DNA of 64,000 nucleotides from Ampullaceana balthica (Eukaryota > Mollusca > Gastropoda > Lymnaeidae): assembly GCA_944989445.1 (NCBI GenBank), contig CALYLW010001005.1:196501-260500 (forward strand), read 5' to 3'. The translations under genes were made by a program, and so were the position numbers. Shown here piece by piece: positions 33,281 through 48,200 of this stretch; position 1 is the stretch's first letter; the number at the start of each line of letters is the position of its first letter. Below the pieces are notes generated by a model. That model saw nothing but the letters and a program-made list of their open reading frames with translations. It had not been told where the DNA came from and did not search any database.

Positions 33281-36200
33281 GTGAGTACTTAGGTGTGATA
33301 CTATTTTGTAGACAAAACATATAATTAAATTGCATCAAGCATAAAACAATCATACAATCTCCAAGAAAAATTTATTGGATTTTTAGTACACATGTTCCAA
33401 TTCCACATTAAGATACAATGTGAATATAATGAAAAATATGAACCAATAAATTGTTACTTTATTGCATGTGACTCTACTTATGTACATTATATAAATTAAT
33501 ATGTAAAATAGTGGAAGGAGAAATACATTTTAAATTAAACCAGGGTTAAGTGCCCCATGACTGAAAACTAGCTAAAATTCCTCCCCTTTTTAAAAAATGA
33601 AATAAAACAGACCCTTGTAATTATAGACCTGTTTCACTTACTAGTATTACTTGTTAATTATTAGAACACATAATATAAAGTAGAATTGTTAATCACTTTG
33701 ACAAACATAGTGTCCTGTGTCCACATAAAAAAGTTTTTATGAAAAACAGATCATGTAAAGCACAATTAATTGGTCCAATAGTCGATTCTCAAAAGGGTTA
33801 AATAATAATAATAAAATAGATACAATATTACTAGACTTCTCAAAAGCATTTGATAAAGTTCACCATTGTAATTTACTTAAAAAACTTAAATACTTTGGCA
33901 TCTCTGGTTCCATACATCATTTATCCAAGATTTCCTTAAATAGAGAGCAAAATTTAATATATATCTAAATTAACACAAATAATGGTGAACTTAGGAGTTC
34001 CACAAGGAACATGATAGAAAAATCTTACAAAAAGATCTAAATTAATAAAATGGGAATTTAATTGGAGTATTTCTTTCCATCCAGAAAAGTGTCAGCGATT
34101 AAGAGTAACAAAGAAAAATAAACAAATAAATGCATACTATTTCCATCATGGTAAACAAGTAATCCAAACTAAAGCAGCAAAACTCTTATGAGTAATAATA
34201 AATGATACATTCTCATGGTATCTTCATGTCAATGAAGTAATTAAAAAATCCAGCAAAACTTTAAGTTTTATAAAGAGGGTGTTTCACAAATGTAATAAGA
34301 ATATAAAAATAAAATGCTATCTTATTTTGGTGCGACCTGTACTAGAATATGCATCTTCTGTATGTAACCCATACACCAAAGGAAACAAACATAAACTACA
34401 ACGAATTCAAAAATTGGAATAGGTTGCCTGTTCAAAACAGGAAAACCAATACATGTTCAAAAAACCAACACTTAAAACTCTTATAAAAAATGCAATACTA
34501 GACATAAACCATGGATAAGCATAGGATGCAATAATCTTCTGTTTATAAATAACATCTGTAATAAATATTATGAGATAAGATTTGAAATTTTAACTTGTTT
34601 GTGTATTTCATGAGTTTTTCCATTGTAATTTGGATTTAGAGAATATGAAAATGTTATGTTTTTAATCACTGCTTTTTACAGGATTGATAGATTTTTTATA
34701 ACTGTTCTGACTGTGACTAATAATAATAAACACATAATTAAATAACAAAAAGCTAAACCACATATAGTCGCCCACAGATATTGCCTTTGTAAATTTTACT
34801 TTCAGATCATTCCTTGCACTAGCTCCTAAAGAAGCACACCCAGGATGGCCATTGAACATTGCTGTGACTGTACACCAGTCAGTCACTGCTCCGGTCAGCA
34901 TGATCGCCACACTTAAATTTGAGGAAAAGGCCTTGGGGGTAGCTCAGGAGACACTACAGCCAGGTAGAAGTTTTGTATAAGTAAATGGTTAACATGCAAA
35001 CAGGGAATGTATGAGCCTGATAAGACATCACAAAACAACTAATGTTGCGGCAAAGAGCCTTCTTCAATGAACAAAAAGAACAAAACCAAATAAAACTAAT
35101 AAAAAGAAAGTAAAACTTAGCTGCGGTGAAATCCAGAGCCAAAGAGAGCAGCAAAACAGGAACAAAATAATATATAATTATTCCTTATTAATATCCGTTC
35201 CACAGCATGGCTCACACACTGAATTTTATGTAACCACATAACTTTGTATACACCTATGGCCATACAATTATTATAAATGTCCCTGTTTTAAATTTACAGA
35301 AAGAAACGTTATGTTATCTATGACTTATTCTTAGCTGTAAAAGAATCTCATAAATGTTAATTTCCTTCTCTCTCTGTCATTTATGATCAGGTCTGTGGAG
35401 GGGTGGAATTTTATAGAATGGGAAGAAGGAAAGTTGATTCAAGAGCAGTCAGTTACAAAGAATATTGATAGTTAGACCTAAGGACAGTGAGCAGATAGTT
35501 ACTGATCTATTAAGGGAAAGTGATGACTTTTTTCTATACCAAGTCAAAAATATAAATTTCACACCCAGATGGGAGTTGCAGGAAACTGTTTAAACCTTGT
35601 GCTTTTGTCCATCTTAGCTCCTGGATAAGTCCATATCTAAACCACTGGGAGGGGCATTTGAAAACTGAGTATAACATCAAGAAAATAGTTTTTTACAATG
35701 CGTCTATTATGTAACACAAGAATTAACTTACTGGATTCTCATATACATTATATATATATTTTAGGGTTCCGTGACAATCGCGCACACAACAAACGTGCAC
35801 AGACGATTCTGCAATGACACAAATGCGCACAGGACAACGCGAACATGGATAGTTTTGCACACGGACAATGGCGCACACCGACAAATGCGGACAGTGACAA
35901 ATGCTCAAATTGAAAATTATATATATTTTATTTACTTTAAAATAGATTTAGATCTCATAATTTAGTTTGATAGAAACTAATTATAAGCATAGTAGGCGGT
36001 GGAGGAGAGAAAAATGAACTGATAATTATGTCTAAGACAACACAGATAATGTATTTACATTTTTAAAAAGTAAAATGTAAAAAAATCTTTTTTTAAAAAG
36101 GACACGCTTTTATTTACAAACATTTACACACTGAAACGCGCTGATTTCCCCTGCCCTTGATGTAAACACGGGAATTTACGAGGGCTAGAGTGAAACCAGT

Positions 36201-39200
36201 GAGCCGTGGAGGTCAACCCTAGCAGACGACTATACATTCGAAATAGTGATAAATAGAGATAAACTAAAAATTGATTAATTTCATTAGGATACATTCGATC
36301 GATCTGAAATTTTGATACAATGCATTGTCATCCAAGATCTATCTGTGGTAAAATTTTGAGATCTCTAGGTCCATCAGAAGTGGTTTAATTTTACGTTTCA
36401 AGATTTGAAGGAAGGCTACAACATACAAACATTGTGACTTAAATAAAAGCGTGTAAAAAAATTAAGAAAAAATAATAGATCGCGAGAATAAATTCCCTAT
36501 GAAACTGTGCGCAACTATGGGTGTTCGCGTTTGTTCAGTGCGCATTTATGTCATTGCAGAATATCTGTGCACGTTTGTCGTGTGCGCTTACGTCTGGTCA
36601 CCTTTTTATAGATGTTTTAAACAAGTTTCAAACTCACTCCAGAAAAGTGAAAATTCTACAGTTGCATTATTATGTCAAATTATTGTTTTTTACAGGTGAA
36701 ACAAAGCTGGTGTCACTACAGGTATGTTATGTTTACCAAAACCGGTTTTCATCTGTCAAGTGGGAGAATAAGCTTGCCTCCAAGATGTCTTTTTAAGAAA
36801 ATGTGGCCTCTTATCCTTAACAATGGCCGGGCTTGATGAAACCTGTTGTTATCCAATGATTAACCTAGTGTGAAAACATTTATATTTAATGCATATTTAA
36901 TTTTTTATTTTGATACCACTCATCATAACTGCACTGAAACTGAGTGCATTATTATAATATTATAAAAATTTAAAAATCCCAAGCTTTTGTATTATTTATT
37001 TCATTTCAATACTCCTAATTATCAGAATGTATCAAAATTAAATCAAATGCTTCTGGTCTTATTTAAAAGCTAAATCTTCCCCCCCCCCTGTGTGTACAGG
37101 TACCTTATGTGACCCTAGCCACAGATGAGGTTGTCTTATCCATAGAGGCCAATGGTGGTGTCACCTTCCAGTCCTTGGAATCCATCAGGCTGAATCACAA
37201 TTCCTCTGTGGTACTTGTTGAGACCGATAAAGCTATTTATAGGCCTGGGCAGAAAGGTTAGCTCTTGTTTTAGGGTTACTATAGATTTTTTTTCCAAAGC
37301 ATCACCAGGTGAGATTTATGTGATTGTCACCAGGTTTCAAGACCTAAATCGTGTATTAGGTTTTTATAACAGCTTAAAATATACCTTTAAAGAGATGTAG
37401 AGCCATTCAAATAATTAATAATTCTTAAATAATCTTTGTAATAATGTCAATTCAAATTTGTAAGAATAATTTTTTAAAATTTTAGTAAAGTCTGGGTAAA
37501 TTTTTAAAACAAGAACTATTTTTCTTACATTTTTAGTGCTAGATAAAAAAATAAAATAATTTTAATACAGGTTTAATGTCTAAATAAGTTTTTTTGGGAG
37601 GGTCTGAAATACATATGACCAATGGGTTTAAGCAAACGTAAAGAGTCTCCCCTTGTTACATCTTTTATGTCAATATTTTCTTCAGTTCGTATCAGGGTTG
37701 TGATTGTTGACAAGTATCTGAAGCCTGTGTTTCTTCCGTTAACTTTGATGGTTGTGGTAAGTTATCGTTATTTTTCCATAAAAATATTTTAATATTAAGC
37801 ACTTATTTTTCATAATACATGTAGTTGATTTTTTTATATTTATTGATTCAATTCCTAACTTTAAAAATAGTTCTTACAAATGATCTCTACAAAAAAATGT
37901 ATTACTGCTTTCACACAAAATCTTAGAGAGAAAGAGAGATTATTACTAGAATCCAAATACTTTTTTTGTTCTGTTTTGCTACAGAATTCTAAAAACAACA
38001 AACTAGAGGAATTCAATAACATCACTTCAGAAAATGGTAAACATTTTACTTTTAAAAAAATGTTACATTAGCATTTCCTTAAAGAGTGCTTACAAACTAA
38101 CATGAAATGCTGTTTTAGTGGGAACATTTACTTACTGTGGTAGTTGTTAAAGTGTATTAGAACGTTTAAAAAGAGTCATAAAAAAAACCACCTGGTGTAG
38201 GTAACAATAAATTTATCAATTAATGTGAAAAACCATTGGATGCACAAATTATGATTTATTCATTTTGGGAACATTGGTCCAAATGAATTAGTGTTATATA
38301 AGCAGACAGTCTCTTGTCTTGATGTCATGTTATATATCAGGGCAGTCTCTTGTCTTGGTGCCCACCTTTTTCAAAAGCCCCCTAACTTGTCCTTGTATGA
38401 TAAATACGTAATTTAAAATTTTCTTAAATGTACACAAAGTATTTTATAAAATTATTATTTTTTAATTATTATGTCAAAAGCCCAAGTAACTTATCCTTAA
38501 CGATAAATACGAAATATTCCTGAAATGTACACAAAGTATGTATATAATATAGGTTGTGCTGACTTTTTTCAAAAGCCCAACAAACTTGTCCTTGTATGAT
38601 AGATACATAATATTAAACTACCTTAAATGTACACAAAGTAATTTAAAATAGAGGTTGTATTTTTTACAGTGCTAATCACCACACGATTTTTAAACTAATT
38701 TTAGATAGCAGCGCACCAAATTACTGCACCAAAAAATAACTATTTGAGTCAATCAGCACTGCTTACAACGCAAAATTAAAAAAAAGCAGAGTGATGTCCC
38801 TCAGCGTTAGGTATCAGCGATAATTGAGCGTAAATATATAATATATTATTCATCCATGGTATAATATGTATTATATATAATTTTAATACTTGTGTTACGT
38901 TATTTGTAACAATGAAGGCATTAGCCGAAATATCTATTTATGTATTAGTCTATTAATAAAGCTTTAATTTTGTATATCTTGTTTCTTGTCTTGATGTCAT
39001 GTTATATAACCCAGCCAGCACATGTATTTAATAATATTATTTGAAAAATTAACATGAATGAAACATAATTTAAAAAATTGAGTAAGCATTTCATTCTCTT
39101 GTCACCAGGTGTTATTGAGCGCATTTTTGAGCTGTCTGACTATCCATCCCTGGGTTCCTGGAAGATCAATGTTGCTCATGAAGATACCAGACTGTACACT

Positions 39201-42200
39201 CATTTTTTCACTGTCGAGGAATTTGGTGAGGCGTATACAAAATTTTTTCTCTTCTCTCAAGATAAATAAATAAATAAATAAAAATGAGAAAATTAGTATT
39301 TATATTTAAAAAAGACATAATAGGTATCATTATTAAAAAACATAATGGGTATCTATATAAAAAAAGATAATAATAATGTTTATTAAAAAGAAATTCAATA
39401 TCTTTATATATATAAAATTATCAGTAATTTAAATAAAATGTAAAAGTATCTTCATCAAAAAGCTAATTAATTTTCAAAATAAAATAGATCATCGGTATTT
39501 GTATACAAAAAAAAAGATAATCAGTATGTATATTAAAAATGGCACCAAGTATCTTTAAATGAAAACAGATAAGATAATCAGTATGGTTTATGTGGAATAA
39601 ATAGGGTCTCAAAAATTGAAAACATCAACTTATTTCGGTGTCAACTTTTATAGCTGCCAATCAATTGTTTTGAGTCTACTGTCATTAATGGTGGATCTCT
39701 GAGGCATTCAAAAATCAAATGTGTCTTCTGCATCACATGGACTTCTTTCTACCTCACTTGCTGCCTTTTAAAAAAATATTTATAATTAAAAAAACAAATG
39801 CCAACCAGTTACGTCTGATTCCCTTCTCCAGTGCTGCCAAGGTTTTCTGTTGAGGTCGTCGCCCAGCCAAACTTTATAGTAACCTCTGACAAAAACACTG
39901 GATCTACTATAACAGTTACAGCCAAGTAAGTTTTGCCCAAAGCCCAAGTGGTTTTTTGTTGTTGTTTCTAGTGACAATTTTTAGTTTTTTTAGGGGAATT
40001 AATTTTTTTTGGTTCTGTTCTGTTGAGTGGAATTCATACATCTAGAAATATCAGTGTTTTACATTTTTGTGTGCAAATGCTGATTGATTACTCTACAACC
40101 CACTGCTCTCTATCTGCACTAATAAATTTACAGCCCTCTGGTCTCTATCAATATAACTGTCTCCACACCAATCTTCCCTCTTAGCTGCACAGCTATCTGC
40201 CAGACACCTCACCACAGTTCAGAGTACCATGCAGCAAATTTGATAAGGATAGCATATGTGTGTTTGAGATGTAAAATTTTTCACAGAAAAAATGGAAATT
40301 TGCACACAATTTTGTGTGTGCATAGGAACCCATAAGACTTAAACTTAAAGGGAACATTCCTCCAGGCCTCATTGTTGTCTATCAAATCTACTAACCCCAA
40401 ATCCCACTGCTCTCTATCAATACTACCTCTGCTTTGTTTTAAAGCTAACACTAATATATTCAACCTTTTTATGTATATTGGAATTCATCAGGTTTCTTAT
40501 GCTTATTTCTAAGCCATCTGTTTTTATTATTAACACACTTTCTCTATATATTAATATAATATTTTATTGTGTGTTTTTATTGTATGTCATTATGTGTACT
40601 TCTTAATTTAGTGTTTTGATGATGAAGAATTCAGTGCAGGTGATCTCAGTTTGAAATTTTAAGAAAACATGCATACAGTAACACATACTGTTACATACAT
40701 CCGTTACTTACACAATGAAAATAACTTTGGTCATTTTCTAACAATCTGATTTGATCTTTCTTACCAGATACACCTATGGAAAAGGGGTTCAAGGAAAATG
40801 TGCTCTTTCTATCATCAATTCAGCAGAGGTCTGGCACAAAGAGGTAAAAAGTTAAGCCTACAAGTTTAAACGTTATTACTATCAAATTAATGCCCACTCA
40901 CTTCATAGAGACAAAACAACTCAATGAGATGGCTTCCACTGAAGCTGCTGCAGTTATTATTATTTCCTAACCAGTTTTCTGATTTCATCCTTCATGGTTA
41001 CAGCTGACTGAGTCTGGAACTGCAGAGTTTACCAACATCAATTGGCAGACCATTGCAAGGGACTATTTCTCATGGCCTGTAACTCTAAGTCTAAGAGCAG
41101 AAGTGACTGATGAGACTGGCAGAAAGGAGGTAGGGGAGGCCACTCTGAACCTGCACAAGTATCCCATCAAAGTTAAGATTTTGGATAAGTCCACCAAGGT
41201 GTTAAGGACTGGACTGCCGGCACACATTTATGTAAGAAATGATAACTTTTATTATATATTTGCAATAGAAAATTTTCAAATACATATTAAGGGACAGTTT
41301 GTAATTTTCATTAGAAATTTTTAGCAATTTTTTTATATATTAAATCCATAAACTGTCATAAGGGCCTATGTTCATCCGTCAACCCTTTGGTGTTAATTAT
41401 TATTACCAGTGCTTTTTTTGTAAAACAATAGGTGCCGGTACTCAGTGATGGATAGCCTAACTTTTAACTACAAGTTCGCACCTCAATGCAAGCTAAATCA
41501 CAACTGCAAAGATACTAAATGTCTAAAACAATTTTATTTTATAAATAAGCAATAATAATAAACGTTAAAATACAAGAAAAGTAATAATTTTTTCCCACAT
41601 TGAAAAAGGTGCCGATACGCCGTACCGGTGCGTACCGTCACAAAAAGAGCACTGATTATTACACAATCATGTCATAAGTATTACATCTTTTAATCCAACA
41701 GTTAGATACGTTTGTTATTTATAGAAAACTTAGGTAAATCATCTTTCAAAACCTGCTAATTAGCTTTTGGCTAATAAAAATCATGATCTGTAAATAAATT
41801 TTAAATAGCATTTATACTTATGTATCTTATTTTGGAATATATCACATAGAATAGGACCGTGATAAACCTTTTAAATAAAATACAAAAATACAAAAGCAAA
41901 TTGTGTAATGAAAACAATAAATTTGAGCTTTATTATTAAACTAATACAACAGTAAACGTTTCGGCTCAAATTTATTGTTTTTGTTACACAATTTTTTGGT
42001 ATATTTTGTATTTTATTTTGGAATTCAGACTTTGATTCACCCAATACATTAAATACAATTTTTTATACTAAACCAACCCTAAAAAAAAATAATCTGAAAA
42101 TGTCATTGCAGATTTTGCAAGTGGACTCCTCACTTCTTTTGTACAATTTTTTTTCTCTAACTTTTGAAGCAAGCTGAAATTTATTGAATTTTTAAAAAAC

Positions 42201-45200
42201 AACAAAAAAAACTTGCAAACTCATATGTTGAACAAAATTCATGTTTATTTGAAGTTTTCCAGTATAGTGGTGATTTTGAAAACAATTTATGAACATTACT
42301 ACAAGTGACGATTACGGTACTAAAATGTAGCAGTTCAAGTTCTAATAGCTTTTGAACAATAAAAATGTTACAGTGCATTTAATAGGCATCTTAAATTAAA
42401 GTTTTAGGTTACAATTTATGTATTCTATATTTTAAATTCTACATTCCCATATAACTTTACATTATATACACTTTAAAAAAAACTGCCTGAAATACTTGAA
42501 TTAGTGATACAAATTAATGAACAGCCAGTTTTGGTCTGAGTGGAGGAAAGAACAGTTTGTAGCACAATTGATCTGTTGAGAGCAAGATTGTTAATAAAAG
42601 TCCATAAGATCTCTTGGGGTGTGAGCTTTAAAATTTAGACAGTTTCAGTAAAGCTTTTCAACCAAACAAAACTTGACTTATCAGCAAAGAGTTTTTTTTA
42701 ATAAAAATATTACTATTGTGTTACACAGGTTCAAGTTTCTGACCACAGTGGAAATCCAGTCTCTCCAGTAAATGTCAATCTAACACTTCAGCTTTTCTCT
42801 TTGAAACCATTTGAATGGGTTGGTACTATACCCAAAGATGAGACTGTAGTTAACTGCACCTTTGTCCCCACTGATGATCCTGAAAATTCATTTGAATTTT
42901 ATCACCCAAGTGGCTACATATTGGTAAACCTTTCTCTGTGTTATGTTTAAATGACAAATGTAATATCAATTGGGTTGCCTCTATTGTCATCGTTTGCAGC
43001 ATCAATGTTGTTATCATTCTGGCTGATTCTTTCATTTGCATCAAAATTAACTCACACTTGTTACAATTATATTCCACTCAACAGCAGTTGGCGTTAGTTA
43101 AACATATCTATATATATAAAAATGAAAGTGTGTGTTTGTGTGGATGTCCTTTATAGCCTTCTACACCATTCATCTGTTCGCCATGAAAATTTGGGAGATT
43201 GTTTTGTATGCTCTTTGGGTAGTAACTGGCTATTTTAAAAAAATAATTTAACACTCATGGGGTTCCGGGGGCCCTTAATATTGTTTTTTGCTTATATGAG
43301 CTATATAAAAATTAGTTTAAGTGTTCGCTACTGTGTAAATGAATGGATTTTGACCAAACCTAGTAAATAAAAACTTGATAGCCTGTACTAAAATATGATA
43401 GGCCACTGAACTCCGAATGTTCATTCATTCGGGTTATATCTTTTTACGTAGATGTTTATGATTTTATTCCTCATTCAATTTAATGAGATCTTGAGAGATA
43501 TAGATAAATATACATATATCCATTCTGATCCAGATTTAAATAAACAGGTGTTTCGAAATTTACATCTTGACCGTTTGGGCCCAAGGCCCCATAATGCCAT
43601 TTTTGTTGCTTATATTATATATATAGAAATAGTGTAAGCGTTACCTACTGTGTAAATCAGGGGTGTCAAAAGTCTGGCCTGTGGCCAAAACCGGCCCGCG
43701 ATGCAATTTTAACTGGCCCGAGTCCTCATCTGACATAATTAATTGACTGACGTATTATTTCTGTAACGACATTATATTTATATCAAATGACGAAAATCGA
43801 TGACGTTTTATTTTTTACAACTTTTTTTCTATAGTCTGTGATGAAAGCACTGATGCATCTGACGCTGCCCAAATTTTATTTTTTAAGAGGAGTTAATGAT
43901 GACATGTTTGTGAGTGAAGAATCACTTGACCATCAGAGTCTTAAAGACCAAACAAGGGGAAAAGTTTTATTTGCTTCCTTTGTTCTGCTGTCAATGACAT
44001 TAAACTACCATGGAAAAAAATATCAGGAATTATTACTGATGGTGCTCTAGCCATGATTGGTGAGCACAGTGGACAAGCAACATTTGTATGTAACAAAGTC
44101 AGCGAAGAGGGGGGCAAAGCTTTTAAACTTTACTGTATCATTGACCAACAAGTTCTTTGTGCCAAACATCTTAGGTGTGATCATGTCATTAAGCCAGTAA
44201 TAAAAGCTATAAACTCTATTCGCTCTAAAGCCTTTTTTCAACACCAGTTTCAGCAGTTTCTTCTTAACATCCAGGGAGAATACGGAGATGTTGTGTATCA
44301 CAATGATGCAAGATGGCTCAGTCGAAGGATAGCACTTCAGCGCTCTTACGTACTTAAAAAAGAAATTGGGCAATTCATGGAAGATAAGGAACAACCAATT
44401 CCAGAACTATCTGATACCGCTTGTCTGGCAGATTTTGCATTTTAGTTGATATGACGAGACATCTAAACGTTCTTAACACAAATTTTCAAGGGCACAATGC
44501 AGTGTTAAGCCAATTATATTCACATATCAAGACCATTTGGAACAAGCCTTAACTTTTCAAAAGCAACTGTCTCAAATGCAGCCTAATACCACACATTTCC
44601 CCACACTACAGGTAATCATGACACGTTTTCCATAAAGAAGCTTCAATGAGCAAATGCAGTGGTTATTCAAAGACACTTTCAGGACTTTGCAACTATTGAA
44701 AAGGAAATCATGTTGTTTTTTTCCTACACCTTTCTCTGTGAACCCTGATGATTCTCCAGGCAATCTGCAGCTGGATCTCATTGAGTTGCAAATGGATGCT
44801 GATTGTCACAACAGACAACAACAGCTTTCTCTTATTGAATTTTACCGTCAGCTGGATAAAGATAGATTCCAAGATATTCAAGCATTTGCTAAGAAAATGC
44901 TCAGCTTGTTTGGCTTGACATGCTTTTGTAAGCAGACATTTTCAGTTATGAATTTTAACAAGAATCGTGTGAGGATGAGAATAAGTGACTCTCAACTGTG
45001 GGTTATAGTACATATAACCAGTGGCATTGAGCCTGGCCTCACCTATTTACTACAGTCAAGATCTCAGTTTCACCCTTCACATTAAAATTTTGCAATAAAA
45101 TCTCAACCTATGTCATTTTTGTTTAATATTAAAATCTGACCCCCTAATATGTTTACTTCAAAGAATATGGCCCGCCATGCAAAAAGTTTGGACGCCCCTG

Positions 45201-48200
45201 GTGTAAATGAATGGATCTTAACAAACATGACCAAACTTGGTATATAATACTTGATAGCTCAACTTGGTATATAATACTTGATAGCTCAACTTGGCATATA
45301 ATACTTGATAGCTCAACTTGGTATATAATACATGATAGCTCAATTTGGTATATAATACTTGATAGCTCAACTTGGTATATAATACTTGATAACTCAACTT
45401 GGTATATAATACTTGATAGCTCAACTTGGCACATAATACTTGATAGCTCAACTTGGTATATAATACATGATAGCTCAACTTGGTATATAATACTTGATAG
45501 CTCAACTAGGTATATAATACTTTATAGCTCAACTTGGTATATAATACTTGATAGCTCAACTTGGTATATAATACTTGATAGCTCATGTTAAAATACCATG
45601 GCGAATTGAAATCCTGATTTCCATTCCTACAGGACCAGGGCCCCAAAAAGTTTTCTTTATTAAATTTTAAAATTTTTATTCTTAATTCAATTTTACGCGA
45701 TCTTTACAAATATTGATCAATAAATCCATTATGATCCGGTTTGAAATGAACACATGTTTCAAAATTAACATCTTGCATCGTTTGAGCCTGGGGGCCCTTA
45801 ATGTTGTTTTTTGCTTATATAAGCTGTATAAAAATAGTTTAAGCATTAGCTACTAGGTAAATGAATGGATCATGACCAAACTTGGTATATAAAAACTTGA
45901 TAGCCCGTATTAAAATACTTCGTAGAATTGAACTCCTAATGTCCATTCCTTCGGGGCCTAAAACCCCAAATCAATTTACATCTTGCTTCTTGATTACCTT
46001 ATATACTCCTTCTATAGCCCGTTCGTTCATAAGCCGACCCCCCCTCTTTTGGAAGAGAAAAGTATTAAGAGTGTAACCCACTCGCAAGCCGACCCCCCAA
46101 AAATAATTATAATAGGACAGCTTAAACAAAATGGTACACATTTTTTAAAACTACAAGCTAAATCGGTCATTATGATTGTTTACTTTGTACTACCTACTAC
46201 CTATCTTTGTCTTTGTGCTATTTTTTTTCGTAAACAGTGGCGAAAGCGCGTACATTAAAATTCGTTGCTGAAAACAAAATTTGTAAAACAATTTATTAAA
46301 ATATTAAAAGAAATAAATAAAATGATTAAATAAGGTTAGCGCAGATGTTTAATAATATATTATAGCTTCTGGTAGAGCAGTCGAATTCTTGTAGAATGCA
46401 GAAAAGGACCTTGATGATCTACAATAACAACACAATATTCAATGTACCTGCAGAAATCACCTATGAGCCGCTCATAAGCCGACCCCTTCAACTTTTCCCC
46501 CTAGATTTTGTACAAAAAAGGTCGGCTTTAGAACGAGTATATACGGTATATTATTAATATAAATATTATTTTATTCATCAGATCGTTTCGAATTTTGGGA
46601 AGTTGTTGAATACATTCTGAAAATGTTTTTGGTATAAGGAGTATTAAAAATAAAAACTGTTGGGGCAAGGGGCCCAAAAATGTAGTTTTTTCATGAAATA
46701 TAAAAAGTTACTGGGTTAACGGTTGGTTAACTTGGTACATGTACATAAATACTTATGAACCATTTTAAAAATACTATGGGACATTGAACTCCTAATGTCC
46801 ATTCCTTTTTGACCGGAGTGTTCAATCTTTTTTGTGTGTAGTTGTTGTAAACTTTTAAGATGATTTTCCCCATTCTATTTTACATGATCTTGACATATTA
46901 ACACACAGATCCATCATGATCCAGATTGCAATATATAGGGATTTTGAAATTTACATCTTGCACGATTTTAGACGCCGGGGTCATTTATGTTTTTTTTAAA
47001 GTGATAAAAGCTTTTAATTATTGTTTTATTCAACCTATCGCCCTGATAATTTTATAAGTTGTTAAGTACAATGGCAATACATTTTTTTTAATTTTCACTT
47101 ATTTTTGGGCTGTGGCCCTTAATATCGTGTTTTAACATATGCGTTTTAAATATAATTTTATTTATCCGATCACCATGAAACTTGGGAATTTTTTAGCACA
47201 TTTCCGCAAAGTTTCTTGCATAATTGTTTTTAAAAGGTACCACTCATGGTTTCTTTGAATTTATTCCTGAGATCCTTGCAACGCGCGACGGGTCAGCGAG
47301 TCAACAATAAAAATTCTTAAATGACCTCCTCTTCAGTGCACAAATTCTCACAAGTATATTTCTTTTAAGAATGAAAAGAGATAACAGGTTTTAAAATATA
47401 CAAAGTTTGCTTACAGCCAAGTTTTATTAGATGAGTGCTGCACACTTTCATTGATTCAAATTATTTAAAGAACAAACATCTGACACATTTTTAAATAAAG
47501 GAACTTTTAAAGGTGCATTTTTGTAACAGGCAAGCCTGGTATCTCATCGAGATGTAAAAGACGTTATGGATGTTCAGCGATACTTGGCAGGGATTGAAAC
47601 AGCTGTCTCCATCGAATCTCTCAATGGCAAGGTGAAACAATATGCTACACTTCTTTTACTTATTAAAACATTTGGAATTTGGAGATCAGCTCAAAAACTA
47701 TAATCAGGGTTACTACATACCCCTACAATTACAGGATGCCCTAAGAATCTACTGAAATTTGAAATTTTTATATTAATAATTTAGGAAAACTTCTTAAAGT
47801 ACAGAAATTCTTCTTAAATGTCCTGAACTGTGATTTTTTAATGTCAGTTGGGTGAAAAATGTATCGTAACGGCAGGATATCAGTTTATTAGTGACAGACT
47901 TAATATTGCCAGTTTTTTTAAATGTCCTGGAATGCTCCATTTTTTCCTTGGAAAAGTTGTTGAATAATTTAATTTGATTTTAGATTTGGTGAGGTATCAT
48001 GGATATCTGGATGATTAACAATTTTTTTGTTGATATAAAACCGTCAGGTCTGACTTCCCATTTTCTATTTTTTCTAAACATTGAAAAAATTATTACTAGT
48101 GAATTTCAAAGTCTTTTGTTGTATTTGTTTCAGATGGCTCAGATGACTGAGTAATGTTTCAGTGACAGAGATATTAAAATAATTTAATAAGTTAAAATAA

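Larger units (their letters stand above)
43107..47300 (+). mobile_element. Helitron-like non-autonomous repeat, intron 11
   Basis: The start TCTATATATATAAAAATGAA followed by GTGTGTGTTTGTGTGGATGT, and the end CAACGCGCGACGGGTCAGCGAG before T, resemble non-autonomous Helitron termini (5' TC, GC-rich near-palindrome, 3' CTAG-like). Inside, a degenerate unit of about 0.3 kb recurs, marked by GGGGGCCCTTAAT, GTAAATGAATGGAT, TGACCAAACTTGGTATAT and TCCATTATGATCC. A hAT element and a 27-bp minisatellite sit within. There is no Rep/helicase coding. The class is tentative. Confidence 0.5.

Noticed and set aside
43838..45085. Host gene for a GTF2IRD2-like protein
   Set aside because: It lies between hAT inverted ends with an 8-bp duplication and is broken by stops and frameshifts.
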